DNA of 64,000 nucleotides from assembly GCA_947475545.1 (NCBI GenBank), contig CANJLL010000001.1:434001-498000 (forward strand), written 5' to 3'. Under the pieces are notes generated by a model, which was not told the DNA's origin, ran no database searches, and saw only the letters and a list, made by a program, of their open reading frames with translations. Shown here in pieces: positions 1 to 8,595 of this stretch (the first letter of the stretch is position 1; the number at the start of each line of letters is the position of its first letter). The translations under genes were made by a program, and so were the position numbers. Origin of the DNA: Chloroflexota bacterium. GTDB lineage: Bacteria > Chloroflexota > Limnocylindria > Limnocylindrales > CSP1-4.

Positions 1-101
1 AACGCCGGCGAGATCTCCGCAACCGCGATGCGGATGAAGAGGTAGGGGATGCCCCACAGGAGCGACATCAGGCCGAACAGCACCAGCCCGCGACGGGTCA
101 A
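1..101 (-). CDS. EamA/DMT-family transporter, N-terminal fragment (runs off window)
   Basis: Reading the minus strand from a TTG at 101 gives about 33 residues beginning LTRRGLVLFGLMSLLWG and continuing with IPYLFIRIAVAEISPA. This is the first transmembrane helix of a drug/metabolite-type (EamA) permease, where a small-residue/WG turn followed by an aromatic and I-R/K is typical. The TTG overlaps the TGA of the upstream decarboxylase gene (TTGA), so the two are probably translationally coupled. The remainder lies outside the window. A TTG start is inferred because no ATG or GTG exists in this frame between here and the preceding gene. Substrate cannot be told. Confidence 0.7.
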   Translation of the reverse strand, partial: MTRRGLVLFGLMSLLWGIPYLFIRIAVAEISPA

Positions 102-1651
102 CCCGGCCCACCCGCACCAACACCGGTCAGCTCGTCCCCGAACCGGATCACGGCATCCACGAGCGCATCGACGTCCGCGAGGGTGGTCCGCGGGTTGATG
201 TAGCAGGGCCGGATGGCGAAGCGGCCGGCCACCACCGTGCTCGAGGGCACCTGGCCGGTCTCGCGCCGCAGCCTCTCCAGGATGCGGGAGTTGAGGCTGT
301 CGCCATCCGTGCCCGCCGGTGCCCGGTACCGGAGGCACACGACCGAGAGCTGGGGCTCCATGAGGAGCTCGAGGCGCGGGTTTGCCATGGCGCGGTCGGC
401 GACGCGCCGAGCGTAGGCCACGTGGCGGTCCACCCGGGCGATCACGCCCGCCCGCCCGATCTCGCGCAGGACCGCCCAGACCATGACCCCGCGGGGTGGC
501 GCGGACAGCTCCAGGCTCTGGTCGGCCCAGCGCCCGTTCATCCGGTCAAACTGGGAGACGGCCGGGGCGTCGTGGGGCGTGAACGTCCCTTCGAGGTACG
601 CGGCGTCACCCTCCGCGAACGCGCGGGTCAGCACGCCCTCGTCGCGGACGAAGGTCGCCGCCACGCCGACGCCGGTGGCCAGCCACTTGTGCGGATCCAC
701 GATCCAGGAGTCGGCCAGTTCCAGTCCGGCATACAGCGGCGCCAGGCGCGGCGACGCATTGCCGATCAGGCCGTAGGCGCCGTCGACGTGGAGCCAGCTC
801 CCGAACCGTGTGGCGATCGCCGCGACACCGGCGATGTCATCGACGGAGCCGGTATCGGTGGTCCCCGCGATGGCGACCGTCGCGATGGGCACGATGCCCT
901 CGCGCGCGTCGGCTGCCAGTGCGGCCTCCAGCTGGTCCAGCCGGATCCGGCCATCGCCATCCACGGGGATGGCGCGGACCGCCTGGCGACCCAGCCCGAG
1001 GACTGCGGCGGCACGGTGCACGGTGCGATGGGCCAGCTCCGATGCGTAGACGCGGCCACGCAGGCCCGCGGGCGCGCCGTCCTCCGCCACGTTGAAGCCG
1101 AGCCGTTCGAAGGCGGACTGGCGCGCACTCCCCAGGCCGACCAGGTTGGCGGTCGAACCGCCGCTCGAGTAGACCCCCGTCACGCCGTCCGGTAGCCCGC
1201 ACAGCTGGGCCAGCCAGCGGAGGCTGTCGTGCTCCAGGCGATTGAACGCGTGGATCGTGTAGCGCTGGCCGCCGGCGAACGCCATCGCGGTCTCGCCGAT
1301 CGCGCCGCCGGTTGAGGCGCCCGTGGTGATGAAGCCGACAAACCCAGGGGCACCGATCCGGGATCCCTCCGCCACCAGCGCGCCCAGCTCGTCCACCATC
1401 GCGTCCAGGCCAATGCCGGCCTCGGGCACGGGTCCAGCGGTGACCGCGTCGACCGGCCGCTCGTAGGCGACGAACGGGCCACTGGCGTGCGCCGCGTGGA
1501 ACGCGTCGATGGCGGGCCCGAGGCGGGCAAGCGCCTGGGATGCCCGGCCCGTCTCGGCAGCCTCCGACAGCAGGAGGTCATCGGGGAGCGGGGTGGGAGC
1601 CTCGGCGGGGGGCATCAGTGCAGTATCGCGCAGGTGGTCCGCGGCTTCCAT
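98..1651 (-). CDS. Group II pyridoxal-phosphate-dependent decarboxylase
   Basis: A 517-residue fold-type I PLP enzyme of the aromatic-L-amino-acid/glutamate decarboxylase group. The Schiff-base lysine is K322 in VDPHKWLATG, the pyridine-nitrogen aspartate is D290 in HVDGAYG, and the phosphate-binding SSGGSTANL lies near residue 162. Family members decarboxylate aromatic or acidic amino acids, or act on aldehydes (phenylacetaldehyde-synthase type), so the substrate is not fixed by motif alone. The start lies 3 bases after the stop of the SDR gene transcribed before it and the stop overlaps the DMT-type transporter start, giving an SDR-decarboxylase-exporter transcription unit that could handle one amine or aldehyde. 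The product call is firm; the pathway is inference. Confidence 0.88.
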   Translation of the reverse strand: MEAADHLRDTALMPPAEAPTPLPDDLLLSEAAETGRASQALARLGPAIDAFHAAHASGPFVAYERPVDAVTAGPVPEAGIGLDAMVDELGALVAEGSRIGAPGFVGFITTGASTGGAIGETAMAFAGGQRYTIHAFNRLEHDSLRWLAQLCGLPDGVTGVYSSGGSTANLVGLGSARQSAFERLGFNVAEDGAPAGLRGRVYASELAHRTVHRAAAVLGLGRQAVRAIPVDGDGRIRLDQLEAALAADAREGIVPIATVAIAGTTDTGSVDDIAGVAAIATRFGSWLHVDGAYGLIGNASPRLAPLYAGLELADSWIVDPHKWLATGVGVAATFVRDEGVLTRAFAEGDAAYLEGTFTPHDAPAVSQFDRMNGRWADQSLELSAPPRGVMVWAVLREIGRAGVIARVDRHVAYARRVADRAMANPRLELLMEPQLSVVCLRYRAPAGTDGDSLNSRILERLRRETGQVPSSTVVAGRFAIRPCYINPRTTLADVDALVDAVIRFGDELTGVGAGGPG

Positions 1652-1654
1652 TGG

Positions 1655-2395
1655 CTAGCGGGGGACGTACACGTCGCGGATGAGCGTCATGCCCGTGAGC
1701 TGGTAGCCCAGGTCCGACGCCAGGAGCACGACCAGCGGCGCGAAGTCCTCCGGCTTGCCGATGATCCCCGCCGCGATCCGGCGATCCGCCTCCTCGGCAG
1801 ACAGGCCGCGCCGCCACATCGCGGTGTCCGTGGCGCCGGGACCCAGCGCATTGACGCTGATCCGATGCTCCTTCAGCTCACGGGCCAGGGACCGGGAGAG
1901 GGCGAGGACGCCGCCCTTGGACGCTGCGTAGTGCGCGCCGTTGGGCTGGCCATCGATGCCGCGGTTGGATCCCATGTTGATGATCCGGCCGCCGCCGCGG
2001 GCGATCAGGTGCGGGATGGCCGCCTTGCAGGCGAGGAACATGCCCTTGAGGTTGGCGTCGATGACCGCGTCCCACTCGTCCTCGGGCAGGTCCCTGACCA
2101 GGACCTTCCCCGAGCGGCCGCCGACATTCAGGAGGATGTCGAGCCCACCGAATTCGGCCACCACGGCCTCGACGAGGGCGGCGACCTCGGACGACTGGCG
2201 AAGGTCCACCCGATAGGCACGGCTTCGACCACCGGACGCGGCGATCTCCCCGGCCACCGACTCTGCGGCCTCCAGGCTCAGGTCAGCCACCGCCACGGTC
2301 GCCCCCGACGCGGCCAGCGCCGAGGAGTACGCCCGGCCGAACCCGCCGCCACCGCCGGTGACCAGCGCGACCTTGCCATCGAGCCGAACGTCCAT
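1655..2395 (-). CDS. Short-chain dehydrogenase/reductase (classical SDR)
   Basis: A 246-residue NAD(P)-dependent oxidoreductase. The cofactor motif TGGGGGFG occupies residues 13-20, the usual NNAG is replaced by NVGG (90-93), and the catalytic triad is S143, Y156 and K160 (YAASK). I place the start at the ATG at 2395 (MDVRLDGKVALVTGG) because the open frame further upstream is compositionally unlike SDRs and precedes the first beta strand. The gene is first in the minus-strand unit with the PLP decarboxylase and transporter, and is divergent from murT. Substrate unknown; reduction of an aldehyde from the neighbouring decarboxylase reaction is possible but unproven. Confidence 0.87.
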   Translation of the reverse strand: MDVRLDGKVALVTGGGGGFGRAYSSALAASGATVAVADLSLEAAESVAGEIAASGGRSRAYRVDLRQSSEVAALVEAVVAEFGGLDILLNVGGRSGKVLVRDLPEDEWDAVIDANLKGMFLACKAAIPHLIARGGGRIINMGSNRGIDGQPNGAHYAASKGGVLALSRSLARELKEHRISVNALGPGATDTAMWRRGLSAEEADRRIAAGIIGKPEDFAPLVVLLASDLGYQLTGMTLIRDVYVPR

Positions 2396-2487
2396 GTGCA
2401 CCCACCCCCAGCGGCGACCAATCCCGCCGATCATAGGCGAGCGCCCCAGCATCCTCCGCCCGCTCCCGGGCGCGTCGCTCCCGCTGC

Positions 2488-2493
2488 TACAGT
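2488..2493 (+). promoter_or_regulatory. -10 box (TACAGT) 6 bases before murT
   Basis: TACAGT ends 6 bases upstream of the murT ATG at 2500, so transcription should begin at or next to the start codon. No Shine-Dalgarno sequence lies between. It is one of a recurring set of TANNNT boxes at this distance in the window. Confidence 0.55.
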
Positions 2494-2499
2494 TCGGCG

Positions 2500-3906
2500 A
2501 TGGTCAGGATCGGAGCCCGTGATCGCGCCGCCGTCATTGCGGCCCGAGCGGCGGGGCGCCTGACGCGGGCGACCGGGCGCGCGGGCACCTCGCTCCCCGG
2601 GCTCGTTGCCGGACGGCTCAGCCCCGGCATCGTGGGGCGGTTGGCCAGGACGCTCGGCCCCGTCACGCTGGTCTCCGGGACCAACGGGAAGACCACCACC
2701 GCGCTCACCATCTCGGGCATCCTCACGGCCACGGGCCGCGTCGTCGTCTCGAATCCATCGGGTGCCAATCTTGGCCAGGCCATCGCCACGACCATCGTCG
2801 CCCGGGCCGGCCTGCGGCTGGGTCGCGGAGTCGCCCGAGACCACGCGGTGCTTGAGGTCGATGAGGCGGCGCTGCCGTCGCTCATGGACCAACTGCCCGT
2901 GGCCGTCCTGCTCCTGACGAACCTCTTTCGCGACCAGCTGGACCGGTTTGGGGAGACAGACCGGATCGTGCGGCTGTGGCGCGCGATGCTGGATCGTCAC
3001 CCGGACGTGCCCATCGTCTTCTGCGCGGACGATCCGCGGGTCGCGGCCCTGGTCCGGGGTCGGCCAAACGCCCACGGCTACGGGTTTGCTGACCGGCCGG
3101 CATCGGGCACCAGCGGGAGCGCGGTCACCACCGACGTCACGACCTGCCCGGTATGCGCCGCCCCCCTCGTGACGGCATGGGTCAGCGTCGGCCACCTCGG
3201 GGCCTACCGGTGCTCCGTCTGCGACTTTGCCCGACCGACACCGGAGGTGAGCGTGGAGGTGGCACAGGACCGCGGCCTGGCCGGCCAGACCCTGGTCTTC
3301 GGGCTGCCGGGCGGGCGCACGCTGGAAACGCCCGTCAGCCTGATCGGCACGGCCAACGCGTACAACGCGGCCGGCGCGCTCGCGGTGACGCTGGCGCTGG
3401 GCGTGGACGCACAGGCTGCGGTGCACGCCCTCTCGGATGCCGTGCCCGCCTTCGCGCGCTGGGAGCGCCTGGACATGGCGGGCCGACGCGTCGTCCTGAG
3501 CCTGGTCAAGAACCCGGCGAGCCTGGACGAGGTCACTCGGTCCGGCTCTGTGGCGCACGTGGATGGCGTCCTCTTCTGCATGAACGATCAGCACGCCGAC
3601 GGCCGCGATGTCTCCTGGTACTGGGACGTGGATCCGACAGCGCTGGTCCCGGGCCGGCGGATCGCCATCTCCGGCACACGCGGTCCCGACCTCCTGCTCC
3701 GGCTCCGGTACCAGCTGGTCCAGCGACCGGAGGACGGGATCGAGGGACTCATCGGCCTGTTCGATCGCCCCATCGACGGCCTCGACGCCCTCGTACACGC
3801 CGTCCCCGAGGGCGGCTCCGTGCTGGTGGTCTCGACCTACACCGCACTCCTGGGCGTGCGCGCGGCGCTGGTCAAGCGGGGCCTCGTCCCGGCGATGCCC
3901 ACGTGA
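2500..3906 (+). CDS. murT: Lipid II isoglutaminyl synthase, Mur-ligase subunit MurT
   Basis: With GatD, MurT amidates the alpha-carboxylate of D-isoglutamate in lipid II, using glutamine nitrogen and ATP, at the cytoplasmic face of the membrane. The 468-residue protein has the Mur-ligase P-loop GTNGKTTT (60-67), the NLFRDQLDR signature (141-149) and the four-cysteine ribbon CPVC (216-219) / CSVC (238-241) that distinguishes MurT from MurC-F, followed by the DUF1727 C-terminal domain. Its stop overlaps the GatD start (GTGA). The ATG at 2500 is preceded by a -10-like box and no clear Shine-Dalgarno, suggesting a leaderless message. Length and motifs match the family fully. Confidence 0.95.
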   Translation: MVRIGARDRAAVIAARAAGRLTRATGRAGTSLPGLVAGRLSPGIVGRLARTLGPVTLVSGTNGKTTTALTISGILTATGRVVVSNPSGANLGQAIATTIVARAGLRLGRGVARDHAVLEVDEAALPSLMDQLPVAVLLLTNLFRDQLDRFGETDRIVRLWRAMLDRHPDVPIVFCADDPRVAALVRGRPNAHGYGFADRPASGTSGSAVTTDVTTCPVCAAPLVTAWVSVGHLGAYRCSVCDFARPTPEVSVEVAQDRGLAGQTLVFGLPGGRTLETPVSLIGTANAYNAAGALAVTLALGVDAQAAVHALSDAVPAFARWERLDMAGRRVVLSLVKNPASLDEVTRSGSVAHVDGVLFCMNDQHADGRDVSWYWDVDPTALVPGRRIAISGTRGPDLLLRLRYQLVQRPEDGIEGLIGLFDRPIDGLDALVHAVPEGGSVLVVSTYTALLGVRAALVKRGLVPAMPT

Positions 3907-4823
3907 GCGGGGCTACGGCGACGCCCGGTATCGGCCGGCGGCTCGTGATCGGCCACCTCTTTGCCGACCTCCTCAACCTCTACGGCGATCGCGGGAACAT
4001 CGCCACGCTCTCCCGGCGGGCGCAGTGGCGTGGGATCACCGTCGAGATCCGCCCCATCGGACAGGACGACGGCGACGCGCTGGCGGACGTTGACATCGCC
4101 TTCATCGGGGGTGGCCAGGACGCCGAGCAGGTTGCCGTCGCGCAGGGGCTCCAGGCGCTTGGCCCGGCCCTGGTGGATGCCGTGCGGGGCGGGACGGCGC
4201 TCCTCGCCGTGTGCGGTGGCTACCAGAACCTTGGCCACGCCTACCGGAGCGAGCTGGTCGGTGACCTGCCGGGCCCGGGCCTCCTGGATGCGGAGACGGA
4301 GGCCCCCCGAGGGGCGCCACGGCGGGTCGGCGGCATCGTGATCCAGCTGGAGGAGGGTTCCCCGATCGCCGCCAGCGGACGCGCCTCGGCCGAGCGGGCC
4401 GGCCACGCGGGCGCCGAGACACGGCTGGTCGGCTTCGAGAACCATAGTGGGCTCACCCGCCTCGGCGCAGGCGCGCGACCACTGGGCCAGGCGCTCGTCG
4501 GCTGGGGCAACAACGGCGACGACGGCGGCGAGGGTCTCCTCGCGTACCCCGGCGAGGGTGACGTTGCGGGTGTCCGGATCGGGACCTACCTCCACGGGCC
4601 GCTGCTGCCCCGGAACCCCCACCTGGGGGACTACCTGATCGCCTGTGCCCTGGGCCGAACCGGCCAGGATCCCGCCCTGGAGCCCATCCCCGACGACGCC
4701 GAGTGGGCCGCGCACACCGCCGTCGAGGCGCGCTGGCGCGCCGAGTGGGAGCGCGGGCGACGGTTGTCGCGGACGCGCGCGGGCCGCCTCGTTGAGCGCG
4801 TCCAGAACCTGGTCGGCTTCTAG
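3903..4823 (+). CDS. gatD: Lipid II isoglutaminyl synthase, glutamine amidotransferase subunit GatD
   Basis: The class I (CobB/CobQ-like) glutaminase partner of MurT, 306 residues from a GTG at 3903 that overlaps the murT stop. The nucleophile is C104 in LLAVCGGYQNLG and the histidine is H231 in YLHGPLLPRNP; the GatD signature FENHSGLTRLG is at 178-188. The protein is longer than typical GatD (about 240-260 residues): there is an alanine-rich insertion at roughly 152-173 and a basic C-terminal tail after about 270. Pairing with murT in one overlapping unit makes the assignment secure. The product supplies ammonia for amidation of D-Glu in the stem peptide. Confidence 0.94.
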   Translation: MSGATATPGIGRRLVIGHLFADLLNLYGDRGNIATLSRRAQWRGITVEIRPIGQDDGDALADVDIAFIGGGQDAEQVAVAQGLQALGPALVDAVRGGTALLAVCGGYQNLGHAYRSELVGDLPGPGLLDAETEAPRGAPRRVGGIVIQLEEGSPIAASGRASAERAGHAGAETRLVGFENHSGLTRLGAGARPLGQALVGWGNNGDDGGEGLLAYPGEGDVAGVRIGTYLHGPLLPRNPHLGDYLIACALGRTGQDPALEPIPDDAEWAAHTAVEARWRAEWERGRRLSRTRAGRLVERVQNLVGF

Positions 4824-4942
4824 GGCCGGAGGACCCCCGCAAGTCGGTCGTCTGGCGCTGGCCCAATGGCGGCAGATTCCTGACGATGGAGCCGGATGCC
4901 CGCCTCGACGATCAGTGCGGGGTGGCGGCACAGGGAGTTGTC

Positions 4943-5710
4943 ATGGACACCACTTGCCACGCTGACCGCATCGTGATCGTCACGGGTGCCGGCTACGGGA
5001 TCGGCCGCGGAACGGCCCTCCGCTTCGCCCGCGAGGGCGCCACGGTCATCGGGATCGATGTCAGCGACGAGGGCCTCGCGCTGGCCAGGGTCGAGTTTGA
5101 TTCCGCCGGCGTCAAGGTGGACCTCCGCAAGGCGGACATCACCAGCCAGCCGGACGTGGACCGCCCGTTCGCCGATGTCATCGCCACGCATGGCAGGGTC
5201 GACGTGCTGGCGAACGTCGCCGGAATCATGGACCACTTCGTCGTGGCGGCCGACGTGGACGATGCCACCTGGAACCGGGTCATGGATGTCAACGTGACCG
5301 GCCCGATGCGGATGATCCGGGCCGCCCTGCCGGGCATGCTGGAGCGCAAAGGTGGCGCGATCGTGAACGTGGCCTCCGTGGGCGGCTTCAAGGGCGGCAC
5401 CGCCGGCGTCGCGTACACCACCTCCAAGCACGCGGTGATCGGGCTGACCCGGAACACGGCGTGGGTGCATACCAAGCAGGGGATCCGCTGCAACGCGGTC
5501 TGCCCGGGCGGCGTCCAGACCAACATCGGGGCCTCCTCGGCGCCAAGGGACCCCGCGAACATGGCCGTCTTCGCGCCGATCCACGGCGCCATCAATGGCA
5601 TGGCGCAGCCCGATGACATCGCAACGCTGATCAGCTGGCTGGCCAGCGGCGAGGCGCGGAACGTCAACGGCGCGACCGTGGCCGACGACGGGGGCTGGTC
5701 GGCGGGCTGA
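4943..5710 (+). CDS. Short-chain dehydrogenase/reductase
   Basis: A 255-residue classical SDR with TGAGYGIG (14-21) for cofactor binding, NVAG at 91-94, and catalytic S145, Y158 and K162 (YTTSK). D39 after the second strand suggests NAD preference. I choose the ATG at 4943 because GGGAG lies a good distance upstream and the preceding 19 codons do not look like SDR sequence. It lies 119 bases downstream of gatD and may be a separate unit. It is not closely similar to the SDR at 1655. Substrate cannot be assigned. Confidence 0.87.
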   Translation: MDTTCHADRIVIVTGAGYGIGRGTALRFAREGATVIGIDVSDEGLALARVEFDSAGVKVDLRKADITSQPDVDRPFADVIATHGRVDVLANVAGIMDHFVVAADVDDATWNRVMDVNVTGPMRMIRAALPGMLERKGGAIVNVASVGGFKGGTAGVAYTTSKHAVIGLTRNTAWVHTKQGIRCNAVCPGGVQTNIGASSAPRDPANMAVFAPIHGAINGMAQPDDIATLISWLASGEARNVNGATVADDGGWSAG

Positions 5711-5805
5711 CCCGGTTCTCCGGCGCGGTCCGGCGGCGGGGTCCGGCGGCGGTTGGCCGGGCCCCGCCGCTGGCTATCATCGGGGCCTACAGAGGTGCAA
5801 CCGGC

Positions 5806-6357
5806 ATGGCCCTTCGCCACGACTGCTTCATCGTCTACCACCCGGCAGACCGCGATCTGGCCGACGCCTTCGTGGCCCGGTTCAAGGACGTCTTCGTCCC
5901 GCGCACCCGCGCCATCAACGACGAGGACGGCCTGGTCGCCGGAGCCGAATCGGACCGGGCTGGGCTGCTCCATGCCATCCGCGAGAAGTACATCTGGGAT
6001 GCGCGCCTGACCATCGTCCTGACGGGCACGTGCACCTGGGCCAGCCGCTACGTGGACTGGGAGATCGCGGCCGCGCTGGAGGACGACCAACTCCACCCGC
6101 CCGCTGCCCGGGGCGATCCCGGGGGCCTCCGGACGGGCCTGCTCGGGATCCGGCTACCGAGCGTGCCAGGCGCGGCGCCCGCCGTCGTCCCGGAGCGGTT
6201 CGCCGACAACGTCGATGCAGGCTATGCCCAGTTCCGGGGCTATCCGGCCTCGTCGGAGGAGCTGCGCTACTGGGTTGAGAGCGCCCAGGTCAAGGCGCAA
6301 TACGGCTCCCCTGACAACTCCCGGCCGTTGCGCCTGGAGGATGCCGCCTGCGGTTGA
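5806..6357 (+). CDS. MTH538/TIR-like domain protein (DUF1863, ThsB-like)
   Basis: A 183-residue protein. The N-terminal half fits the MTH538 TIR-like flavodoxin-like fold: a first strand HDCFIVYH (5-12), a loop with basic and acidic residues, a third strand LTIVLTG (68-74), and the RYVDWEIAAAL helix (81-91) with the acidic E86 placed like the TIR glutamate. Related TIR-like proteins (ThsB) produce cyclic nucleotide signals in Thoeris anti-phage defence; others have unknown roles. The last 80 residues are not recognisable. No SIR2/SLOG partner lies next to it. GAGGTG stands 10 bases before the ATG. The following 145 bases hold no gene. Fold assignment is by pattern, function is open. Confidence 0.65.
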   Translation: MALRHDCFIVYHPADRDLADAFVARFKDVFVPRTRAINDEDGLVAGAESDRAGLLHAIREKYIWDARLTIVLTGTCTWASRYVDWEIAAALEDDQLHPPAARGDPGGLRTGLLGIRLPSVPGAAPAVVPERFADNVDAGYAQFRGYPASSEELRYWVESAQVKAQYGSPDNSRPLRLEDAACG

Positions 6358-6502
6358 GTGTGTCGGCGGCTGGCCCGGAGCGGCGCACCCACGATCGTGC
6401 TGCGCGGCGCCGGTCGGGCCCCGCTCGCGCGACGCCCCCCGCGCTTGTTGCCCCGCGCGCGACGCCCGCGGCGATACGCCGGGGCCCGCAGGCCTGCCGG
6501 GC

Positions 6503-7144
6503 CTAGCGACCGGGGAGGCCGCCCAGGAGGTCGTCCAGCGGGACGGGGTGGTCGAAGGGGTCGATGGCCACTCGCGCCGGCCTGGCGGCGATCTCCGCGG
6601 CCAGCTCACGCGCCGCACGGCCAATCCGAACAGCCAGTGCCGGAGCGGCAGCTGTCGCTCCCCGTCCCCAGTCCTGGGAGGCGGCGTAGACCCCGGTGGG
6701 CGTGACCAGCGCGCCCAGGTAGGCAAACAACGGACGGAGTTCGTGGTCGAGTGCCAGGGAGTGGCGCGCCGTTCCGCCCGTCGCGGCAACGAGGACGGGC
6801 ATACCGGCCAGCGTGCCGCGGTCCAGCACGTCGAAGAAGAGCTTGAAGAGGCCCGAGTAGGAGCCGGTGAAGATTGGCGTGGCAACGATGAGCCCGTCCG
6901 CGCCCTGCACCGCGTCGATCGCTTCGCGCAGGGATTCGCTGGGGAACCCCGTCAGGATGTTGTTGACCAGGTCCTGCGCGTGATCACGCACGGAGATGAC
7001 ACGGACTCGTGGCTCCAGCCCGGCCTCGCGCAGGCCGGTTTCAGCGGCGGCAGCCAGGCGGTCCACCAGCAAGCGCGTGGATGACGGCTGGCTGAGCCCC
7101 GCGCTCACGGCCACGAGCCGTCTGACGGGCATGTCGTGGGTCAC
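6503..7144 (-). CDS. NAD(P)H-dependent FMN reductase, CE1759 family
   Basis: A 213-residue flavodoxin-fold reductase: VSAGLSQPSSTRLL near the N-terminus binds FMN phosphate, and TPIFTGSYSGLFKLFFD (about 105-121) is the flavin-binding loop of the SsuE/MsuE group. It follows an LLM-class monooxygenase and overlaps its stop by four bases (GTGA at 7141-7144). This is the CE1758/CE1759 two-component arrangement, where the reductase supplies reduced FMN to the oxygenase. The start is GTG at 7144; an ATG four codons later is an alternative. The substrate of the pair is not known. Confidence 0.88.
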   Translation of the reverse strand: MTHDMPVRRLVAVSAGLSQPSSTRLLVDRLAAAAETGLREAGLEPRVRVISVRDHAQDLVNNILTGFPSESLREAIDAVQGADGLIVATPIFTGSYSGLFKLFFDVLDRGTLAGMPVLVAATGGTARHSLALDHELRPLFAYLGALVTPTGVYAASQDWGRGATAAAPALAVRIGRAARELAAEIAARPARVAIDPFDHPVPLDDLLGGLPGR

Positions 7145-8385
7145 GGTCGGGCGCCCGTTGCGCCGCCGCCTTGCGCCGCGCCGCCGCCTTGCGCCGCGCC
7201 GCTGCCATGCGCCGCGCCGCTGCCATGCGCCGCGCCGCTGCCATGCGCCGCGCCGCTGCCATGCGCCGCCCCCTCGGCCGGCGCCTCCAGCGCACGGTCC
7301 CCGGCGGCCTGCGACGCATCGCGTGTGGACTTCAGGCTGGCGTGCGTCGGCCCGCCCGGGATCCCTGGCCCCCGCCGTGCCGCGAACTCGCGACGAAGCA
7401 CGGGCAGGATCTCGCCCAGGAAGTCCATCTGCTCCAGGACGGTCTTGAGTGGCAGTCCGGCATGGTCCACCAGGAAGAGCTGGCGCTGGTAGTCGCCCAC
7501 GAACTCGCGGAACCCCAGCGTCCGGTCGATCACCTGCTGGGGGCTCCCCACGGTGAGCGGGGTCTGCGCCATGTAGTCCTCGAGCGAGGGGCCGAAGCCG
7601 TAGACCGGAGCGTGGTCAAAGTAGGGCCGAAACTCCCGAACAGCCGCCTGGCTGTCGCGCCGCATGAAGACGTGGCCACCCAGGCCGACGATCGCCTGGT
7701 CTGCGGCCCCGTGACCGTAGTGCTCAAAGCGTCGGCGGTAGAGATCCACGATCCGCCGGACGTGGCTGCTGGGCCAGAAGATGTTGTTGTGAAAGAAGCC
7801 GTCGCCGTAGTACGCGGCCAGTTCCGCCACCTCGGGCGTCCGGATCGAGCCGTGCCAGACGAACGGCGGGACGCCGTCGAGCGGCCGCGGCGTCGCCGTG
7901 AAGCCGGCGAGCGGCGGCCGAAAGCGGCCCTGGTGATCCACGACCTCTTCCCGCCACAGGCGGTGGAGGAGCGAGTAGTGCTCCACCGTGAGCGGGACCG
8001 CCGTCCGAATGTCCTGCCCGAACCACGGGTAGACCGGACCCTGGTTGCCGCGGCCCAGCATGAGGTCCACGCGTCCGCCGGCCAGGTGCTGGAGCATGGC
8101 GTAGTCCTCCGTCAGCTTCACTGGGTCGTTGGTGGTGATCAGCGTCGTGGCGGTGGACAGGATGATCCGCTGGGTGCGTGCCGCGATGTATCCGAGCATG
8201 GTGGTGGGCGAGGAGGGCACAAAGGGTGGGTTGTGATGTTCGCCGGTGGCGAAGACGTCCAGGCCTACCTCTTCCGCCTTGAGCGCGATTGCCACCATCG
8301 ACTGGATGCGCTCGTGCTCGCTGACGGTGCGACCCGTCGTGGGGTCCGCGGTCACGTCACCAACCGTGAAGACGCCGAACTGCAT
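7141..8385 (-). CDS. LLM-class flavin-dependent monooxygenase, CE1758 family, with repetitive C-terminal tail
   Basis: A bacterial-luciferase-like TIM-barrel oxygenase of 414 residues. MQFGVFTVGD, ATGEHH (46-51) and LMLGRGNQGP are the LLM/CE1758 landmarks; about residues 1-350 cover the barrel. The last 60 residues are unlike the family: six-residue units AAHGSG (four copies) and AAQGGG (two copies) produced by an 18-base tandem repeat. The gene overlaps the FMN reductase that follows it, so the two should be made together. The enzyme would use reduced FMN and oxygen on an unknown small molecule. The oxygenase call is firm; the tail is probably disordered. Confidence 0.9.
   Translation of the reverse strand: MQFGVFTVGDVTADPTTGRTVSEHERIQSMVAIALKAEEVGLDVFATGEHHNPPFVPSSPTTMLGYIAARTQRIILSTATTLITTNDPVKLTEDYAMLQHLAGGRVDLMLGRGNQGPVYPWFGQDIRTAVPLTVEHYSLLHRLWREEVVDHQGRFRPPLAGFTATPRPLDGVPPFVWHGSIRTPEVAELAAYYGDGFFHNNIFWPSSHVRRIVDLYRRRFEHYGHGAADQAIVGLGGHVFMRRDSQAAVREFRPYFDHAPVYGFGPSLEDYMAQTPLTVGSPQQVIDRTLGFREFVGDYQRQLFLVDHAGLPLKTVLEQMDFLGEILPVLRREFAARRGPGIPGGPTHASLKSTRDASQAAGDRALEAPAEGAAHGSGAAHGSGAAHGSGAAHGSGAAQGGGAAQGGGATGARP
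7160..7269 (-). repeat. 18-base tandem repeat in the LLM oxygenase C-terminus
   Basis: On the plus strand the unit reads GCGCCGCGCCGCTGCCAT, repeated four times, preceded by two diverged copies ending CCGCCTT. It keeps the reading frame (six residues per unit) and lies entirely inside the coding sequence. Copy number is likely to vary between strains through slippage. Confidence 0.9.
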
Positions 8386-8595
8386 CCCTGCTCCTGGTCG
8401 CTGCGCTGCACCACGGCTGCTGGCCGAGTGTCCGGCAGACGGTACCCGAAATCGGTTGCTCCCTCAACGAACGCGGCATGGTGCGGCCGAATGATCGCGT
8501 ACCTGCCAGACTGAGGGGCATCCGCAACCGATCTCCCGCCACGGAGCCCAACCATCACAACGTCAGCACCGTCGTCGACCGCCGATCATCTGCTC

